Shown here piece by piece: positions 24,104-38,175 of a stretch of DNA of 64,000 nucleotides (positions within the stretch are counted from its first letter, which is position 1; each line of letters begins with the position of its first letter). Below the pieces are notes generated by a model. The model was not told the origin of the DNA. It saw only the letters and a list, made by a program, of their open reading frames with translations, and ran no database searches. The DNA is from Nomia melanderi (taxonomy: Eukaryota > Arthropoda > Insecta > Hymenoptera > Halictidae): assembly GCF_051020985.1 (NCBI RefSeq), contig NC_135007.1, positions 13,605,501 to 13,669,500 of the forward strand, in the 5' to 3' direction. The position numbers were made by a program, and so were the translations under genes.

Positions 24104-25699
24104 AACGCTCGGTAGGCAGATCGGTGCCAGGTATAAGCCGGGTAACCAATCGCGATAAGGGGTCGGGGGGAGAGAGCACTGCGTGCGAGCTGCACTTTCC
24201 AATGCACTTGGTGCGACCGTTGCACCGGGAAAGTACATACGACGGGCCGAACGTTCAGCGGCAACGGAGGCACCGTTCACACGTCCGCCGCGCCGGGGCG
24301 AGCTTGGTGTGCGTGCATCGCGACCACAGAAATCGCTAAAACGATTTCCTCGGCTCCGTGGAAATTGCCCGACTCTAGCCTACAAAGGTAGTAAATTACG
24401 CGCGGAATGCGCGTCCCTCCTGGAAAAACGATGCTCGCCCGGAGCCCGCTCGCGAGTTTTACACCTGTCGCGGAGTACCCGACGATCCTTCGTGTACCCC
24501 GCCACACGCTATTTCAATTTCACACGTAATTCCACCGGGGACCATCGATGGCTAATTTAGGTATTTTTCCCGGCGCGGCTGTTCGCCGATTCCAACGTTC
24601 CGAGATGACACGACGGGTTTTCTGTTGAAACGATGGAACGAATTCGTGTCGCTTCGTCCTTCTCTCTCCTCCCCCTCTTCTTCGCAGTTCGTAGTTCCCC
24701 GGATTCGGATCATGCCGAGGAAAGCTCGTGAAAGTTTCTCCCGACGAATCGACAGCCGTGAAATGGCGTCCGAGCGGTGGAACCGGGAAACATCGTTGCC
24801 TCGAACCAACCAGACTCGTCTCGCGCGATCGCGTCGCGTCGCGCGGCTCTTCCGTATTCGAAAAGGCTTGAGAAAATCTGCTGGAAGGCGCGAGCGTAGA
24901 TTAACGGCGAGGAAGGGAGACGCGAAGACGGGCCGACCGACGACCTCGATTGACCCGTCGATCCGTCACGGCTCTCCTCCTGAACGGAGAGTGGCTCGCA
25001 CAATTAGCCGGGTAAGGTGCAAGATCGAGGGATCGTGCGTCACGTGGAAGCTAATGTCGGGCTAATGCGGCGGCTGCGCGCGCTCGCATAGGTCGCCGGC
25101 CAGCACCCGCACCCGCACCCGCGCGGAGAATCGTCGTCCGCTCGGCGGCGCGGCCGTGGAACGCGTCGCCGCGCGAAATAATACTCCCGGGACACGCGTG
25201 TTTCGCTAATGGATTCTCCTGGCCGCAGGCCGATTCGTTTTCGTCGCGTCATCCCTGCGCGGAATTTGATTAATTACGACCGTACGACCGGCCCGGTAAT
25301 TACTTTCCGATAGGATCCGCGTCTCTCTTCTCGCTCTCCGCTCCAATCATCTCCCGTGCGCTCCGCCGCGCCGGGCTCCTCGGACTCTGCCTTTCTTAAT
25401 CGCCTCTTCCATTCCACAGAAATTCGTCGTTATACGCGCCGACGCGTCCGATCGATGCGATCGATAACGCGATCCCCCCCGTCCCCCGGGCCGCGCTGCC
25501 CGGGTTCGGCAGAGGCGTTCGTTCGCGCCGGTTACGTGGACGATTTCGAAATTTCGATGGCACGAAGGAGGTGTCGCCTCGTTTCGCGACGGCGCGCCGT
25601 CGATAGTCCCCTCGCGGTGGCCGCGAACGGAATCGAGCACCGGGGATTCCGGTGGAGAACGGCGAAACAGACGGTTTATTTTATTGGCTCTTACGTTAG

Positions 25700-27520
25700 A
25701 GGAGCGGCTGACAACTTAATTGTTTATTAATTCACATTCGCGTCGGACGCGATTGCGCCGACGGTTATGCGAGAACTGGTCCGTATCGGTCTGCCGGCTA
25801 CCGCTCGGGTACACATAAAACTTTGATTTCCGCAGAAGTTGTCGGGGCCGAGGCGAATTCTTGGCATTATAAGCGGCAAACGGGCTACGAATTTACTCCC
25901 GTGCTCGGTAATTATAGCGTAACAGATCGGCTAGGATTTCCTGGAATCGTTCGTATATTGCAGCGGTTGATTCTCTATTACTCTTGATATACGATCGATT
26001 CGCGAACCTTCCTTTTCCACGCTGGAATATCTCCCGGTTGGCGTTTACGACGCGGCAGACGCGCTCCACCGAGCCTTCCCCGGTATTACTGTGACGCGGC
26101 GAGCCGCTCGGTACCGATCGGTGCCGCTCCGCGCCGATTCAGCTTTCCCGATCGCCATCGATAAGTTTTCGCGCGAACGGATCGAGACGCCGAGTCGTCC
26201 CGCGAATCGGCCCTCCCCTCGCCGCGGATATTTAGATACACCGTCGATCCTCACAATTTGATTTTACGGCGCATACGCGGTACAAAGTACCTCGGTCCGC
26301 GGATAATGTCGGTGCTCGGCCGAGGGATCGGGAACCGGAACGTCGTAACGCCGCGCGTTGAACACCCACGGTTGAATTTCGTCGAGCCGGGGCTGCGTCG
26401 CTCGTCCGGAATCATCGGGCTCGGCGCTCGTTTAATTTATAGCCGTTCGAAACGTTCCAATTATGTCATTAGCGGCTAGATAGGGCAAGCAAAGTGCCGT
26501 GACCACTCGGAACGATTCTAACCGCTCGGTAGCCGGAACGACCGCGCGGAGGAGAGTTTCGCCGCTGCCGGACGGATCGGGATACACTTTTAATTAGACC
26601 GGCCACCAATCAACGAGATATCGTCCGATTCGAGGCGGACGCGATCGTCGTCGCGCATCGGTTGCCCAGAAACATCGGCGGCCGGTTGTGTCGTTTCCCG
26701 GTGAAATTTATTCGCGACGATAGCGAACGGGCCGGCCGGCCGTGTATCGATCACGTAACGCGCTCCCGGTGTGTATACATTGTAATTGGTCCGGGGTAAT
26801 AAATTTCACCGTCGGATAAATTTCCGACGGAGGGAACGTCTAGGCTTAATGCTATCGGAGCCGGTAGGCGCGCCTCCGTCGCTCGCGAATCAATCACCGA
26901 GACGCGCGGCTATATCTTCGTCGCGATATTTCGCTGTTCGATCGCCGCGGCTAATGGGATCGGATCGGATCGAATCGGAACGGCTCGGTTTCGCTCGGCG
27001 GGCTCGCTCGACCGCGCGAAACCGTCACCGATGAAAATATTTACGGCGGCGAGCGTTGAACCGCGGGGCAAAAGTCCCCCCGGTGTCGCGCGGACGCGAC
27101 GCGACGCGACGCGACGCGACGGAACGATCGAAAATCGGCCGATCTCGCCTGGGGGCGATGTTTGACTTTTAATTAAACCGACGTTCGATCAGCGGCCGGC
27201 TACGCGCCGTTGATCGCTTACTCTCGGTGGCACAGTGCATTTCCGCGTTCCCCGATCCAGCTCAGCCATCGCCGGTTTCCGCTCCGGAGAAAGAGAGATA
27301 TCGTCGGAAACTTATCCCCGAGGTCAATCCACCCGTCCATCCGTCTTCGAGGCCTCGATCGAACGAGTTCTTCTCGGGCTAGTTCCTAGCCTGGTTCCAT
27401 TTCGTTCCGCTTGCTCGTTTTCCTTTCTCCTCTCTGGCCGATCCGCGGCCGGCAGCTAGAAACATCCGAGCGAACGGACAACGAACGATTAGCCACGCGT
27501 CTCTAATTAATTCGCCGTAA
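25700..27520. promoter_or_regulatory. intron segment with repeated TAATTA homeodomain cores
   Basis: Within very GC-rich intron DNA there are isolated AT clusters containing TAAT cores: 25714-25735 (cttaattg and attaattc), 26431-26440, 26591-26597 (taattag), 27169-27177 (taattaaac) and 27503-27512 (ctaattaatt). Several are close to palindromic TAATTA, the preferred site of paired-type and Antennapedia-type homeodomains. Enhancer function is inference. Confidence 0.3.
27091..27121. repeat. GACGC pentamer repeat
   Basis: Five to six tandem gacgc units in the dachsous intron. A shorter run of the same unit, followed by the same ggaac, occurs near 13247-13263 upstream of dachsous. Confidence 0.85.
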
Positions 27521-28572
27521 TCGGGCCTACTCCCGGCACCGCTGTCGCCCCGTTCTCAAACTCCAACCGCGGCGAACGGTAAAAATAGCGAAACCAGCGG
27601 TAGCCGATTCGACGTTCCTCGTTCCTCTCGAACGCCGCGCGGATCGTTTACGATCGTTCCGTTGCTCGTTTTACGCGGCGTCCGATCTACCGGTTCTCTC
27701 GGAGAACGGCACGGAAATGCTGGTACGCGGCGTTTATCTGGCGCGTTATCATTATCTCAAGGGTGTGGCCGACTCTTCGAGGCAGTCGCCGTTCCGAATG
27801 CTTCTCCGTTTCGATCGGCTCGGTCGCCGGGAACGACACCGCGGGGTCGAGTATCTCGGTGAACCGGGTCGCCCGGCCTTCCGACGTCCCTGAGAGAGTT
27901 TTCGGCTTGCATAACTAGACCTGATTCACCCGGCCGCCGGGCGAGATATCGCGCGATGCCGTAATACGTCTGTGAATAGAAGCGAAAATCGGGGGATCGG
28001 CGGGACCTGGAGTGGGAGGTGTGCAGAGCGGAGCGGGCATCGGAAGAGGAGTAGAAAAGGGAATAAAAGAAAGCGGAAGGGAAAGAAAGAGAGATACGCC
28101 GTGGCCGGGGTTCGGACTAACAGCAGGTGGTTGGTTAGCTTATACGCCTTCCCGGGAATCGGTTTAATATACACACGCGCACCAGTGTACCTGCCACCTT
28201 CCGACAGCGGCTACTCTCTCGTAGTCGCGAGCCGGGCATGCGGCACACGTAGCCCGTGCCCGGCGAGCGCGTCGAATGCGCGGCCCTATCGCGCAATTGA
28301 AGGAACGTAGCGCGAAAGCGCGTTACACTTAATACGATACCGGATGATTTATAACGCACGCGTGGCACGCGTGTAAGTTAACGATCGCATTGTAGCCGGC
28401 CCGTTTAAGCGCGACAGCGTGTCTTCTGGCCTGCGGATCGGAACGCGCTCGGACCCGGGTTTACGGCGATTCGTATCGCAACGTTGCCGCGCGAAACGCG
28501 GAGGCGCGATTTTTCTAGCGAACGCTCCCACTTGAACCGGCCTATCGAACCTACTCACCGGCGGGTCGCGAT

Positions 28573-29025
28573 TGTTGGATGACTAGTCTCTATTTAGAGT
28601 GATTCGGTAACGATCGGGAAGTCGAGGAAGTTGCCGATCGTTTGCGGTCTGCCGGAATGACATAGGGGTTGCAGCAGTTTTTCGCTGTTTGTTATAGTTT
28701 CGACTGGTTATGCGTAAACGTATTGTCGAGCAGGAAATTGGCAGTGTGAGAGAAATGAAGCTAAAGATGATTCCTGAAACTAGTCATCAAGTGATCATCC
28801 TACCAATGTAGGATGGTCCCCAGTGCGTGCTTGCGGTCAGCGTTGGATAGTTTGGGAAATAGGGTGATAGCGTTTAGAAAAGCTTGAGTGCCTGAAAGAC
28901 TGTCGAAGGAGAGTGTTTAGGACCGAGTTAGCAATAGCATTAGTGTAATCCTAGTTATAGTTCATAAACTGCTGTTCTGTTAATCGAATCTGTATTCATT
29001 TCGTAATTGGGACTCGTCCGAGATT
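28573..29025 (+). mobile_element. possible decayed LTR with adjacent tRNA-Pro-type primer-binding site
   Basis: A block of clearly lower GC content begins TGTTGG at 28573 and could end ...ATTCA at 28998, about 426 bp. Ten nucleotides further, at 29008-29025, is TGGGACTCGTCCGAGATT. This resembles the sequence complementary to the 3' end of tRNA-Pro that many retroelements use as primer site; it has a one-base gap and two mismatches. A 10-bp inverted repeat (28578-28587 and 28779-28788) lies inside. No gag or pol frame follows, so it would be a fragment. A target-site duplication is not evident. Confidence 0.3.
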
Positions 29026-29569
29026 CTATTCCTACGCTACGTTTATTCGGGCATCCGACGCAACGATGCCAAGGGTAACGGAAACAGGGTCGCGTTCCGA
29101 GGGCACGGCACCTAAAATCTTTCCCAGCGCCCTTCCCCGCGGCACCGTCGCTCTCACGTTTCCCTTGCGCGCGGCAGACGGAATTTCATCGTGGAACGGA
29201 CGAGTTCGGCAAAACGTTCGGTCCAGAAGGGGCCGAGGAGCGAGGGACCACCTGTCGCTCGAAGTACACCTCGTGGCGGACTCCGTTCACGACGTCCGCG
29301 CGCGTACGTCACATCCCTCGAGTGTGTACCAGCGCGTGTGTATATATATCCCGGACACCATATACGTCACGCATAATATTCGCGGTTCGATCAAACTTGA
29401 CGCGCGTCGGTATTTGTAAACCGGTAAGACGGGTAAGGAGCCCGTACTCCTTTCGAGGGGGTATTTTTCTTTAAATAGTCCCCGATAATACCTACGACCG
29501 GCGAATAGTGTAACGCGTAACGGCACACGTAGCGATTCGGTATCCTCGGTATGCGCGCCGAACCGAATG

Positions 29570-29850
29570 GAACTGACACAGACTGCTGCGATTAGGAGGA
29601 AGGGATACGAAGGGCAGTGTTTCGTCCGAGATCTAACTTTGAACTCGTCGCCAAGGCTGATAGATTGTTACTCTAGACGAGAGGATGGTGTACAGAGTGT
29701 TACCTCTAACGATTTTTCGTCTACAAGTTTACAAGAATTGTAACGTGTAGAGTGTAGAATAGATTCTTCAGTCGCGAGAGCAGATGTTGCAGAGCAACGA
29801 AACGCTGTTCGTGGTGTTTAGGACTAGAACCAGCTAGAACCAGCCCCTTT
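29570..29850 (+). other. second AT-richer island, possibly related to the 28.6 kb element
   Basis: Base composition again drops within GC-rich intron. Two short words occur in the same order as in the 28.6-29.0 kb island: aggatggt (29682 versus 28810) and gtgtttaggac (29815 versus 28913). A tandem ctagaaccag doublet ends the island. The similarity is weak and may be chance. Confidence 0.25.
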
Positions 29851-32800
29851 CCGTTATTAAAATATTTCCCGTGGTCCGCGTGCGTGACCAACTTTCCCTA
29901 GGATCGTTGATCCTTCACGATTACATCTGAGATGGACTGCCTCGTGTCACGCGTTCCCGGCCGTAGGGAAACACGAGGCTGCAGTGATCGTGTGGTCAAT
30001 GTGTAACTTGACCCTCGTTACTCGAATGGTCCTCTGGAACGAGTCGTTAGAAGTAGACGCCGCTGCAGCCTCCGTCGAACGAAATTCCGAGAAAATCTCG
30101 AAATCACTCGGCCGGAATGGGATCTCCTTCCGAATCGTTACGGTGTCGGAGCGGATCTACGTTTCTCCGGATAGATCCGTTACCGTTAAACCCGGCCAGC
30201 CGGCAGCGCGAGAAGACAATAATTACAGGTAGCAGCGGCGCGTTACGTCGCTCGGCCGTGCGTCCCAGAAAACTCTGCGGCGGCGATATATCGATGTTGA
30301 TGTCGATGACGTCGCGCGGTGTACTAGGCGTAACACGATTCCGTTCGAGGCGGTTTCTCGAATTAAGGCCGGCAACGCCTCGAATTTTACAACAACTCGG
30401 TCCTTTGTTCGCGTCGCGTCGAACGATCCGGTCGGGCCCGAACGCGCGCGCGTCCTCCTCGGTTCACAGGATCGTCGCGCCGCCCGGTACGCCGCGTTTC
30501 ACTCGCGTCGACTCTCGGGGCGAGAACCGAGAGCCGAGAGTGCAGGACGCGTGAATGAAGCGGCGGCTACGCACACGCCGTTTCCAGGCCGTGTAACCCG
30601 AACTGAAAGTTACTCGGTCTGGCCGGGTCCAGCCGTGCCTGCCTGGCCCAGCCTGGCCCGTCCACCTTTCTCTCTCGCGTTGCATCGCGCGTCCGGGGCA
30701 GACTCGGGCGCGAGCAGCACCGCCGACGCTCGCCAGCTGTACCGAGGCCTGCTCGAAGGGAATGCGGCCTGCCGGCACGTGCTTCCTCGCAGATTTAAAT
30801 ATCCCTACCACGCAGTCTGTCCGCGCTGTCCTCGAAAATCCCGGCGAATCCTCTCTTTTCCGCGCGCGCGAGTCGCATTTCCCACGGCGCGCGTTCCCCC
30901 CCGATCCTCGGCGAGTCCGCCGCGGAGGCTCGGCCTCGCCGCACGAAAGTCCGGCTTCATTTTTCTATGTCGCCGGTCTCGAACATTTAATTACACGCTC
31001 CCGACGTTATAATCCGTCGCCGTCGCGGCAAAAAATCGCTTGATGTAAAAGCTGCTCGATACAAGTGAAACGTTAGCCCGAAATTATGGGGGGAAGACAC
31101 GGGAATTAAAAACGGCGCTGACATTCGAGTATGAATTATTAATACTCAGCGGTGGCTCGACCGGCGGCTGTCTTCGATCGTCTCCTCTCCTCTCGCGCGC
31201 CGCTTCCCACGCGACGCTCGCGAGCTCGCGCTTCCCTCGTCGATCGAACAAAGAGATCCCATTTCTATTACCGCGATAAGGATAACGCGCGCGCTCGCGC
31301 GAGCGCGTTCCCCTCGATTTCTCCGGCGTTTCTCGCGTTCCCTTTTCGCCGTTCGAAAGTAAACGCAGCGTTTCACGCGGAAACGCGTCGTGAACGCTCG
31401 GACGGATCGGTCGGCGGTGAGGCGCTCGAGTCTACGTACGTGGAAAGTTCGGAGGACTCGGGTCGGCTCGGAGCGCGTTGAGGCCATCACCGGTGATCGG
31501 CGGACGAGTGCGTGGGTAAAAGTACCGTGGCATCGTGCCACGGTTCGCGAACGCGCGGGGGGGCCCGCGATGTCGAGAGGGGCCCGCATTCGTTCTCCGG
31601 GCCCGAGGAATACGTTGGAAATGCCGAGGATTCGCTATCAGATATTCGTTACTCACATCGGGCCCCCTGTCGCCCTCCCGGGTCCGCCGGCCGGCTCGTT
31701 CTCTCTCTATCCCGTCCGACATCGGACTCCTCTCCTCCGCGATCCGCACATGTGTTTCGTTTGTACACGGCATGTAACGTATGGGCCCCGCGTTATTTAT
31801 CATACAGCCTTAGCCGCCGATCGCGAATGGGATGTACGCCGCATTCAACAGGCCGTCCAGGCTTACCACGCTGCCTAATCATGTTAATTTTACCACGACG
31901 ACATAAATTAAACCGCGAGAGCTCGACCTATTCGTGGATCGTTTTATTTCGCCGATCCCCGAGCACGGCCGATTTTCGTTCCTCGTCTCTACCGCGCCGT
32001 CGGCCCTTCTCCCTCGCCCCGTCCATTGTCGTTGTCTTCCAATCGTCCCGAGGAGCTTGTCCGAACTCGCGGGGTGTTCGAACATCCTCGGCGAACGATA
32101 AGCTCGAGTTTTTCGAGGCGAGCATTTCTCGTTCCGCGCGGAGTCCGTTCCTCTTCGGCTCCGGGGAATCTCGAGGGAGTTGCGGGGATTGCACCGTTCC
32201 TCCGCCTCTGCCCGACAGGATCGCGAAGGAGGAACCGTCGGTTAATGAGGACTCGGAGGTAGCCGACTAACGGATAGACGGCCGGGAAGATCGGCAACGG
32301 AGAGCAGCCGAGAAGGGCAGAGATCCGACCGACTGGCTATCCATATTCCGTCCCGCCGAATCGGACGGGCGAACCTGCTTTTTGCGGGCAGGTTTCGCTT
32401 GCACTTGCCCAAACTCATTTGTCAATTCTCGGCGGTGCTCGCTCGACGCGGCGCGCCGATCGGTTGTTCCGCGCCGTGGGACCACGGAACTGGAAATCGA
32501 GTTTTCCCGCGTCGGGAGAAATCGCGCGATTTCCTCGGCGTCCGCCGGGGGACTCGAGCTGCGCCCGACTCGAGTTTTCGAAAGGTCCGCGAAGGTCCTT
32601 TTATGCCGGCGTCGAACGACCGACCGGCCTTCCCGCCGCTCGGGGCTCGAGATTTTTGTCCCGGTGAAAAAGCGAGAAAGACCCGCTGAAATTATCTTGG
32701 AATTTTACGATCGCCGTTGTGTATTTCTGCGGATCAGACGACGGAACGGAGGTGTCGAGGAATCCCAGTTATTTAAGGTCATTGAAATCCGCTTAAGCGG

Positions 32801-35052
32801 AGTTTAAGGAACGATCGAAGCGCCATGTGGTCGTCGTCGCCGCCGCCGCCGAGATTAAAGTAATTAAAACTGGAAACGAACGCGCGGGCGCGAGACATCC
32901 TTGTCCGCGTAACGCCCTCCAAGGTGAACGACGCGCGGATCGTTCGCCGGCCGACGAGAAAACTGGAAAAAGAGGCGCTAGGCGGTCTCGGCGCGTCATC
33001 CGCGGAAATGAAGTTAATTTCATGGACGCCGTGGGCTCCGCGCCGGGCTTTTTGCACCCACGCTCCCTCACGGGCACGCTCATTTGCCGGTGCAGCGCGT
33101 AATAACGATCCCGATAGTGAGTCATGAGAAATTCGAAAGACGAGAAGTCGCCTCCGACTCTATTATTCCCGTCCGGGGCCCCGCCTAATCCGCTCTTCGT
33201 TGTTTGCCCCGTTCCGCGTCGTCGGCTACGAGGATGGCTCGGCGAACGAACAGGCGGACCGGAGAAATTAAGATAATTGGCTCCTCTCTCCCGTTCGATC
33301 CGTCGAATCCGGGACCTTGGGAACGCGTCTGGAAAATAAACTTTTCAGGAACGTCCCCCGCCCGAGCTTCTTCCCTCCGGGACCACCTTCTTCGGTGCAC
33401 CTGGCGCCGAAAGGTGCGCTCACGAATTCCTTCACTTCCGGATTTACAGTTCGTTCGCTACGAGAACGGCCAGGATTCCCGACTCGAGAGCCGTCGTCGT
33501 ATCTCGTCTCATCTCCGTCCCCGAATCGAGCCGCGACAGGTCGAATTCAAACATTCGGACGAGAGATAGGCGCGACCGATCCGGGAACGAGGCTCAGAGA
33601 AACAACGCGGACAGAAACCAGGACGAGAGAGGCTAGTTTATCCTAAGTAGGAGCAGCGCGAGACGACGGATGGAACGAGACGGCGGGAGAGGGACGCGGG
33701 ATCGCAGGCCAGGCGCGCCGGGGCCGATAGCACGCTCTAACGCGAAAAGGAGACTGGCGTTCTCGATTTTGCCTCCTTTAAAGGAACCCGGTTGGTTTTA
33801 TTAGCTGCTCGACTCAAAGAAATTCCCGAGAGTGAAAGGAAGTCGCGTTCTTCCTATGTCCCCGGGACCCAGTCTAATACATTTTAATTAACGACTGCCT
33901 TGTTCGTTCGCTCGTCACCGATGCGCCGCGCAGATAACATTAATCTCACGGCGCTCGAAAAATACGAACAGACAGAACGGCGACAAATTAGTCTGCGCCG
34001 GGCCCGCTCGCGTCGGAATACATTCGCGCGGATTCGGCGAACCGGACGCTCTCGGATTTCGCCGGCTTGATCGCGATTTCCCAGAGAAATTCCCGACTTT
34101 CGCGCGTAATATTCCGTGAGCCGAGTGCGCCGCACGGTTACGAAATCACGGAGTCAAGGGAAGAGAGAACGCATTACACCTTTTAAGGAGAAAACCGCCC
34201 GGCCGAATCCGGTGGACCGTTCCGTTTTACCTGCCGTTTTCTTTTTCGTCCCTCTCTCCCACGGCTCTTTTCACCGTAATTTCGGCGACAGTTCCGCCGC
34301 GACGGGAAAAATCCCGGCGGAAGAGACCGTCTCCGGGTGTCGGGACGAATTCGACCCGGAATCGTAACGGCACCGAGCCGGTGCTACCGGAGTTCACGCT
34401 TCTGTGAGGTCCACGGATAAAGGGGGCCCAATATTTTGAGTCCGGCTGTCAAAAGAGAGGCCCCGGGTCCGGTTATTGTCGTTGTCGTCGGCGTTGCCGA
34501 GATCCTCGTTACGCGTGCTCCACTTTTGAAGTTTTTCGACGAGGTCCCCTCTCGTGGAGCGGAGAGAAAGACCTCGGCTCCGGAGGGTTTCGGGGGCCGA
34601 GTCGGTCCGGGCAGGGGTTGTCTGGCACCGGACTAGGGCCTAGGCGATAGCATGGAAACTGGTCGGATGTGTACGGGACGCGGATGAGCCGGCCGAGGAG
34701 GAGGGACGAGGGTGAGTAAGAGGAGAAGGCGGAATGAGTCCCTCATCGAGGACGAGGCGAGAGAGGAGAGGAGGGGATAAGGGCCCAAGAGAGTGAGGCG
34801 ACCGGCATTCCACGGGGCCCGTATTAATTATACCAGGCCTCGGTGATGCTGCGCGAGTGCGAGCGAGAAATCTGGACTCCTTTCTCCTCGTCTCTGTCTC
34901 GCCGTCCGCCCGTCTCCCTCTTTTCTCTCTCCGATGAAAGAGGTTCCTCCAGTCTCTCTCGACCCTCCTTTTCCCGCGGCCGCCACGGGAGCGAGAGAGA
35001 TCGCCTCGGCGGCGGCGGCGGCGGCGGCTCGACCGGACGGCGCGGATAGAAA

Positions 35053-35090
35053 AGGAACGGAACGGAATGGAACAGAACGGAACGGGAACG
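35053..35090. repeat. GGAAC pentamer repeat
   Basis: Seven to eight degenerate ggaac/ggaat units in the dachsous intron. Confidence 0.85.
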
Positions 35091-38000
35091 GCGTACGAGG
35101 GGCGGGGAAGAGAAGGGACGCGAAGGTAGACCTCTCGACTGCGGTAGGAGTACGCTAATGCGGATCTACTGCCTCTCTAACAATAAGCCGGAACGCTTGG
35201 AGGAATAAACTCGAGAGGGATGTAGCTGGTAGGCGCTGTGAAGCAACATTGTTGCCACGGGCATCGACAGCGAGGACCGCGTATCCTGCGTCCAGGGAGG
35301 CTGCACGCTGCGTTCCCTCCCGAATCGCGATTTCGTTGGTCGCAGGGGAGAGATCCTTTGATCCCCGGTCTCCTATCGTTCCACGCGATTCGAACACGGA
35401 ACGAGAGCGTCGGAACGCGCCGCTGGAGCTAGAGCGGAATATAGTTAACGCGTATCGGATATAGTCGACGCGTCCCAGGGAAAGAAGTAGACGAGAAAGA
35501 AGAGTGGGAGGGGAAAAAGGAACGTACCTGGCACTCGTGGCAAGCGAAGGAGGATGGAAAGTAAATTACCTCTAGGTGGAGGGCTGGCATAGGGGTCGGA
35601 CGGGATGCGCGGGGCGAGTGGCGGAGAAGGGTGAAGTTAGAGGATGAGATGGCACGGGACTGCGCCGCTGCGAGGATTCGAGGAGGAAAGGAGAGATGCG
35701 AGGATGCTAGGAGACGGGAAGAGGGACGGAACGGCGGTCCGGAGACTGCTAAACCCGACAGTAGGCTAGTGAAATTGCACCTCTGAAACTTCGATCGTAG
35801 GCCGGACCCTTCCCTTCCGCGGCGGAACGCTTAAAAAATTCCTCTTCTTTTCCGTTAGCGTCGCCATCAAATTTGCTACCACACGCTACTAGCATTCCGC
35901 GTGCCCGCTCGAAATCCTGTGTTCCGTTCTTCTTTCCTAGAAAGGATTCGCGACCTTTCTTGCCGAATGGAACGGTTGAACCGTGAACCAGTAGGCGAGA
36001 ACTGCTCCGACCGTGAAAACCGCGTCCCATTGCGGTTCGTTATCGCGCTCTGTTTCCGAGTTACGCAACCGCCGTGCTCCAGAACCGATTAACATCGTCC
36101 GTTCTCGGTAGGAGCCGAAGGTGAAAGTACTTCGGGAGGAGAAGACGGTGTCTGGAAAGGCGAATAATTATTCACGCAATGGAAACTGTCGTGAGAACGG
36201 GAGAACCGGCGGGATCTTCGGTTGCATCTCGTTTGTAAAGCGATCGCCGACCGTGATGATTCCGCGCGCGGTAGCGTTGCGTGCGCGTTGCACGACCAGG
36301 AGACGCGTTCGCGCGCGCGATCCACGGCCGGGTGGAATGGTAGCCACGCGATCGCTTCGGGCGAATCCTTGCCTCTTGTCTCTTTTACTTGTAGGTCCTT
36401 GCTACGTCGACGCACGTTCCTCCCTCGCTGGCAACGACCTTCGCTCGGTCGCTCTCCGTACGCGCGACTCGTCAAGGATCTCCCCGATTTTTCGACTAGC
36501 CTCCGCCCGATCGAGACGGCTCAGCACGCGACCGGCAGTCCGTTGGCTGCGAGGCGGAATTTGTTTCTTCCGTATCGACGTATTTTCTCCGGCGAGCCGC
36601 GCTCGCTCACGGGAACTCGTTCGATCGCCCCGGCTTACGAGTTACCGCGGCCCCGTTCGACGAACGAGCCACAACTCCGGGGTCTCGCCGGTGTTCTGAA
36701 AATATTGCACGACATTCGAAGAGTTAACAGCGCCCCGTCGAATGGAGAAGGAAACGGAGAGGCAGAGTGTAAATCACCGCTTACAATAGTTACCGTTCGG
36801 TCGGAGTTCTCGAGTTTACGGCGGTCGTTCGTCGCATTATCCTAATGTATCCTGACACGCTGGCACGCCAACAAATCCGAAAGAGGCTTCGGAATCCCCG
36901 TTCCGTCGTGTACGGGCCCAGGGGGGGGAGGGCGGACGGTGCTCGACCGAGGAAAGGTTGAACGCTTTTGTGAAAAATCGAAAAATAAATTAGGCCGCGC
37001 GTCGACGCCAGTCACCGGGGAACGATTTATCAAAAATTAATTATCCATTAGGCCCGGGATAGAGTAGAAAAGTGTAGCTTTGTCGAGCGCAATGGTCGGC
37101 TGGCCGGAGGCTTCGCCAGGTAGAACGGGGTGGGAGAAAAAAGGACCGCGGTTACCGAGGGTGGAGAGGAGGCGAAGGGAGGGAGCAAGGGGCGGCAGAG
37201 AGCGGAGTCCTGGCACAAAAAAATCGTCCACGCCTCCGAATATCCTGTCGTTGCGCTGGATCCGTTGCCAGCAGGACTCGCGTTGCCGTTTGCTCGAGCG
37301 AGCGAAATTTTTCGAAAGCCTCGACGCGCGGGGAACTGGGTTGATCCCGTTCAACGCCGCCAGCGAGCGGAGAATCGAATTTTCAGAGTTCGAGCGGACT
37401 CGGACGAGGAAGAGGAGCGACGCGACGGTCACCGGTTGACCCGAGGGGTCAAGAATGCTCGTCGGAACGACAGAGTCAGCCGATCGGCTCGACGCGGCGG
37501 AGCGTTCGAATCCCGAACGCATTCGAGTCGACCTCGCGAGCAGGAATTACGAGCGTTTCGGGGGATTTCCGATGGGGCGGGGGTGCGCGGGTGCGACGAC
37601 GCTTCGAGACGGCATAGCAGATCGCGTTAAATCGTAGAATTAGCCCCTCTGTTCGGTCCAGGTTTCGTTCTTCGCGGGCCGGCATAACTTACGGTATTTA
37701 TTTCGTAAACCTGGCCCTCACCCTGACCCCTGGGCCTTATTTATAACCATGGACAGGTTCACGCTACGAGGTTCCTCTCGCGTCTCCGTGGTAACTCTTT
37801 CCGACGGAATCGGGGGAAGCGGCTGCCTCCCTCGTTCGCGTTTCGCGGTTCGCGCGATTTCCGCGGAGGAAGAGCTCTGCGGAAGCTCGATCCGTTCGTT
37901 CGAAAGCCTTTCCACCGGGTTCCCGTCCCTTTCCTTCGGCAGCGTTCGGAAAGGGTATCATTGATCGTGTTCAGGAGAGACTGTTGGCCCATCGGCGGAC

Positions 38001-38175
38001 GGCAACGTGGTCGAGGAGTGACGGTCGTTGCATTTTTGTGGGTGGATATCGAGGAAGAAGGTCTTCTTCCCAGAGGGGACACGGGAGAGTGATGAAGAGA
38101 GAGAAGACAGAGAGAGGGACAAAGTACGAGTGGGAAAGAGGATTTTATTTTTGGTGGGTGGCACGAGGAACGTTC

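Noticed and set aside
28573..28796. MITE bounded by the 10-bp inverted repeat gatgactagt
   Set aside because: The inverted copies are not flanked by a recognisable target duplication and the lower-GC block continues well past the second copy, so an LTR-like reading fits better.
37490..37530. gttcgaatcc word resembling a tRNA T-loop
   Set aside because: The flanking stem does not pair and no A box or cloverleaf lies upstream.
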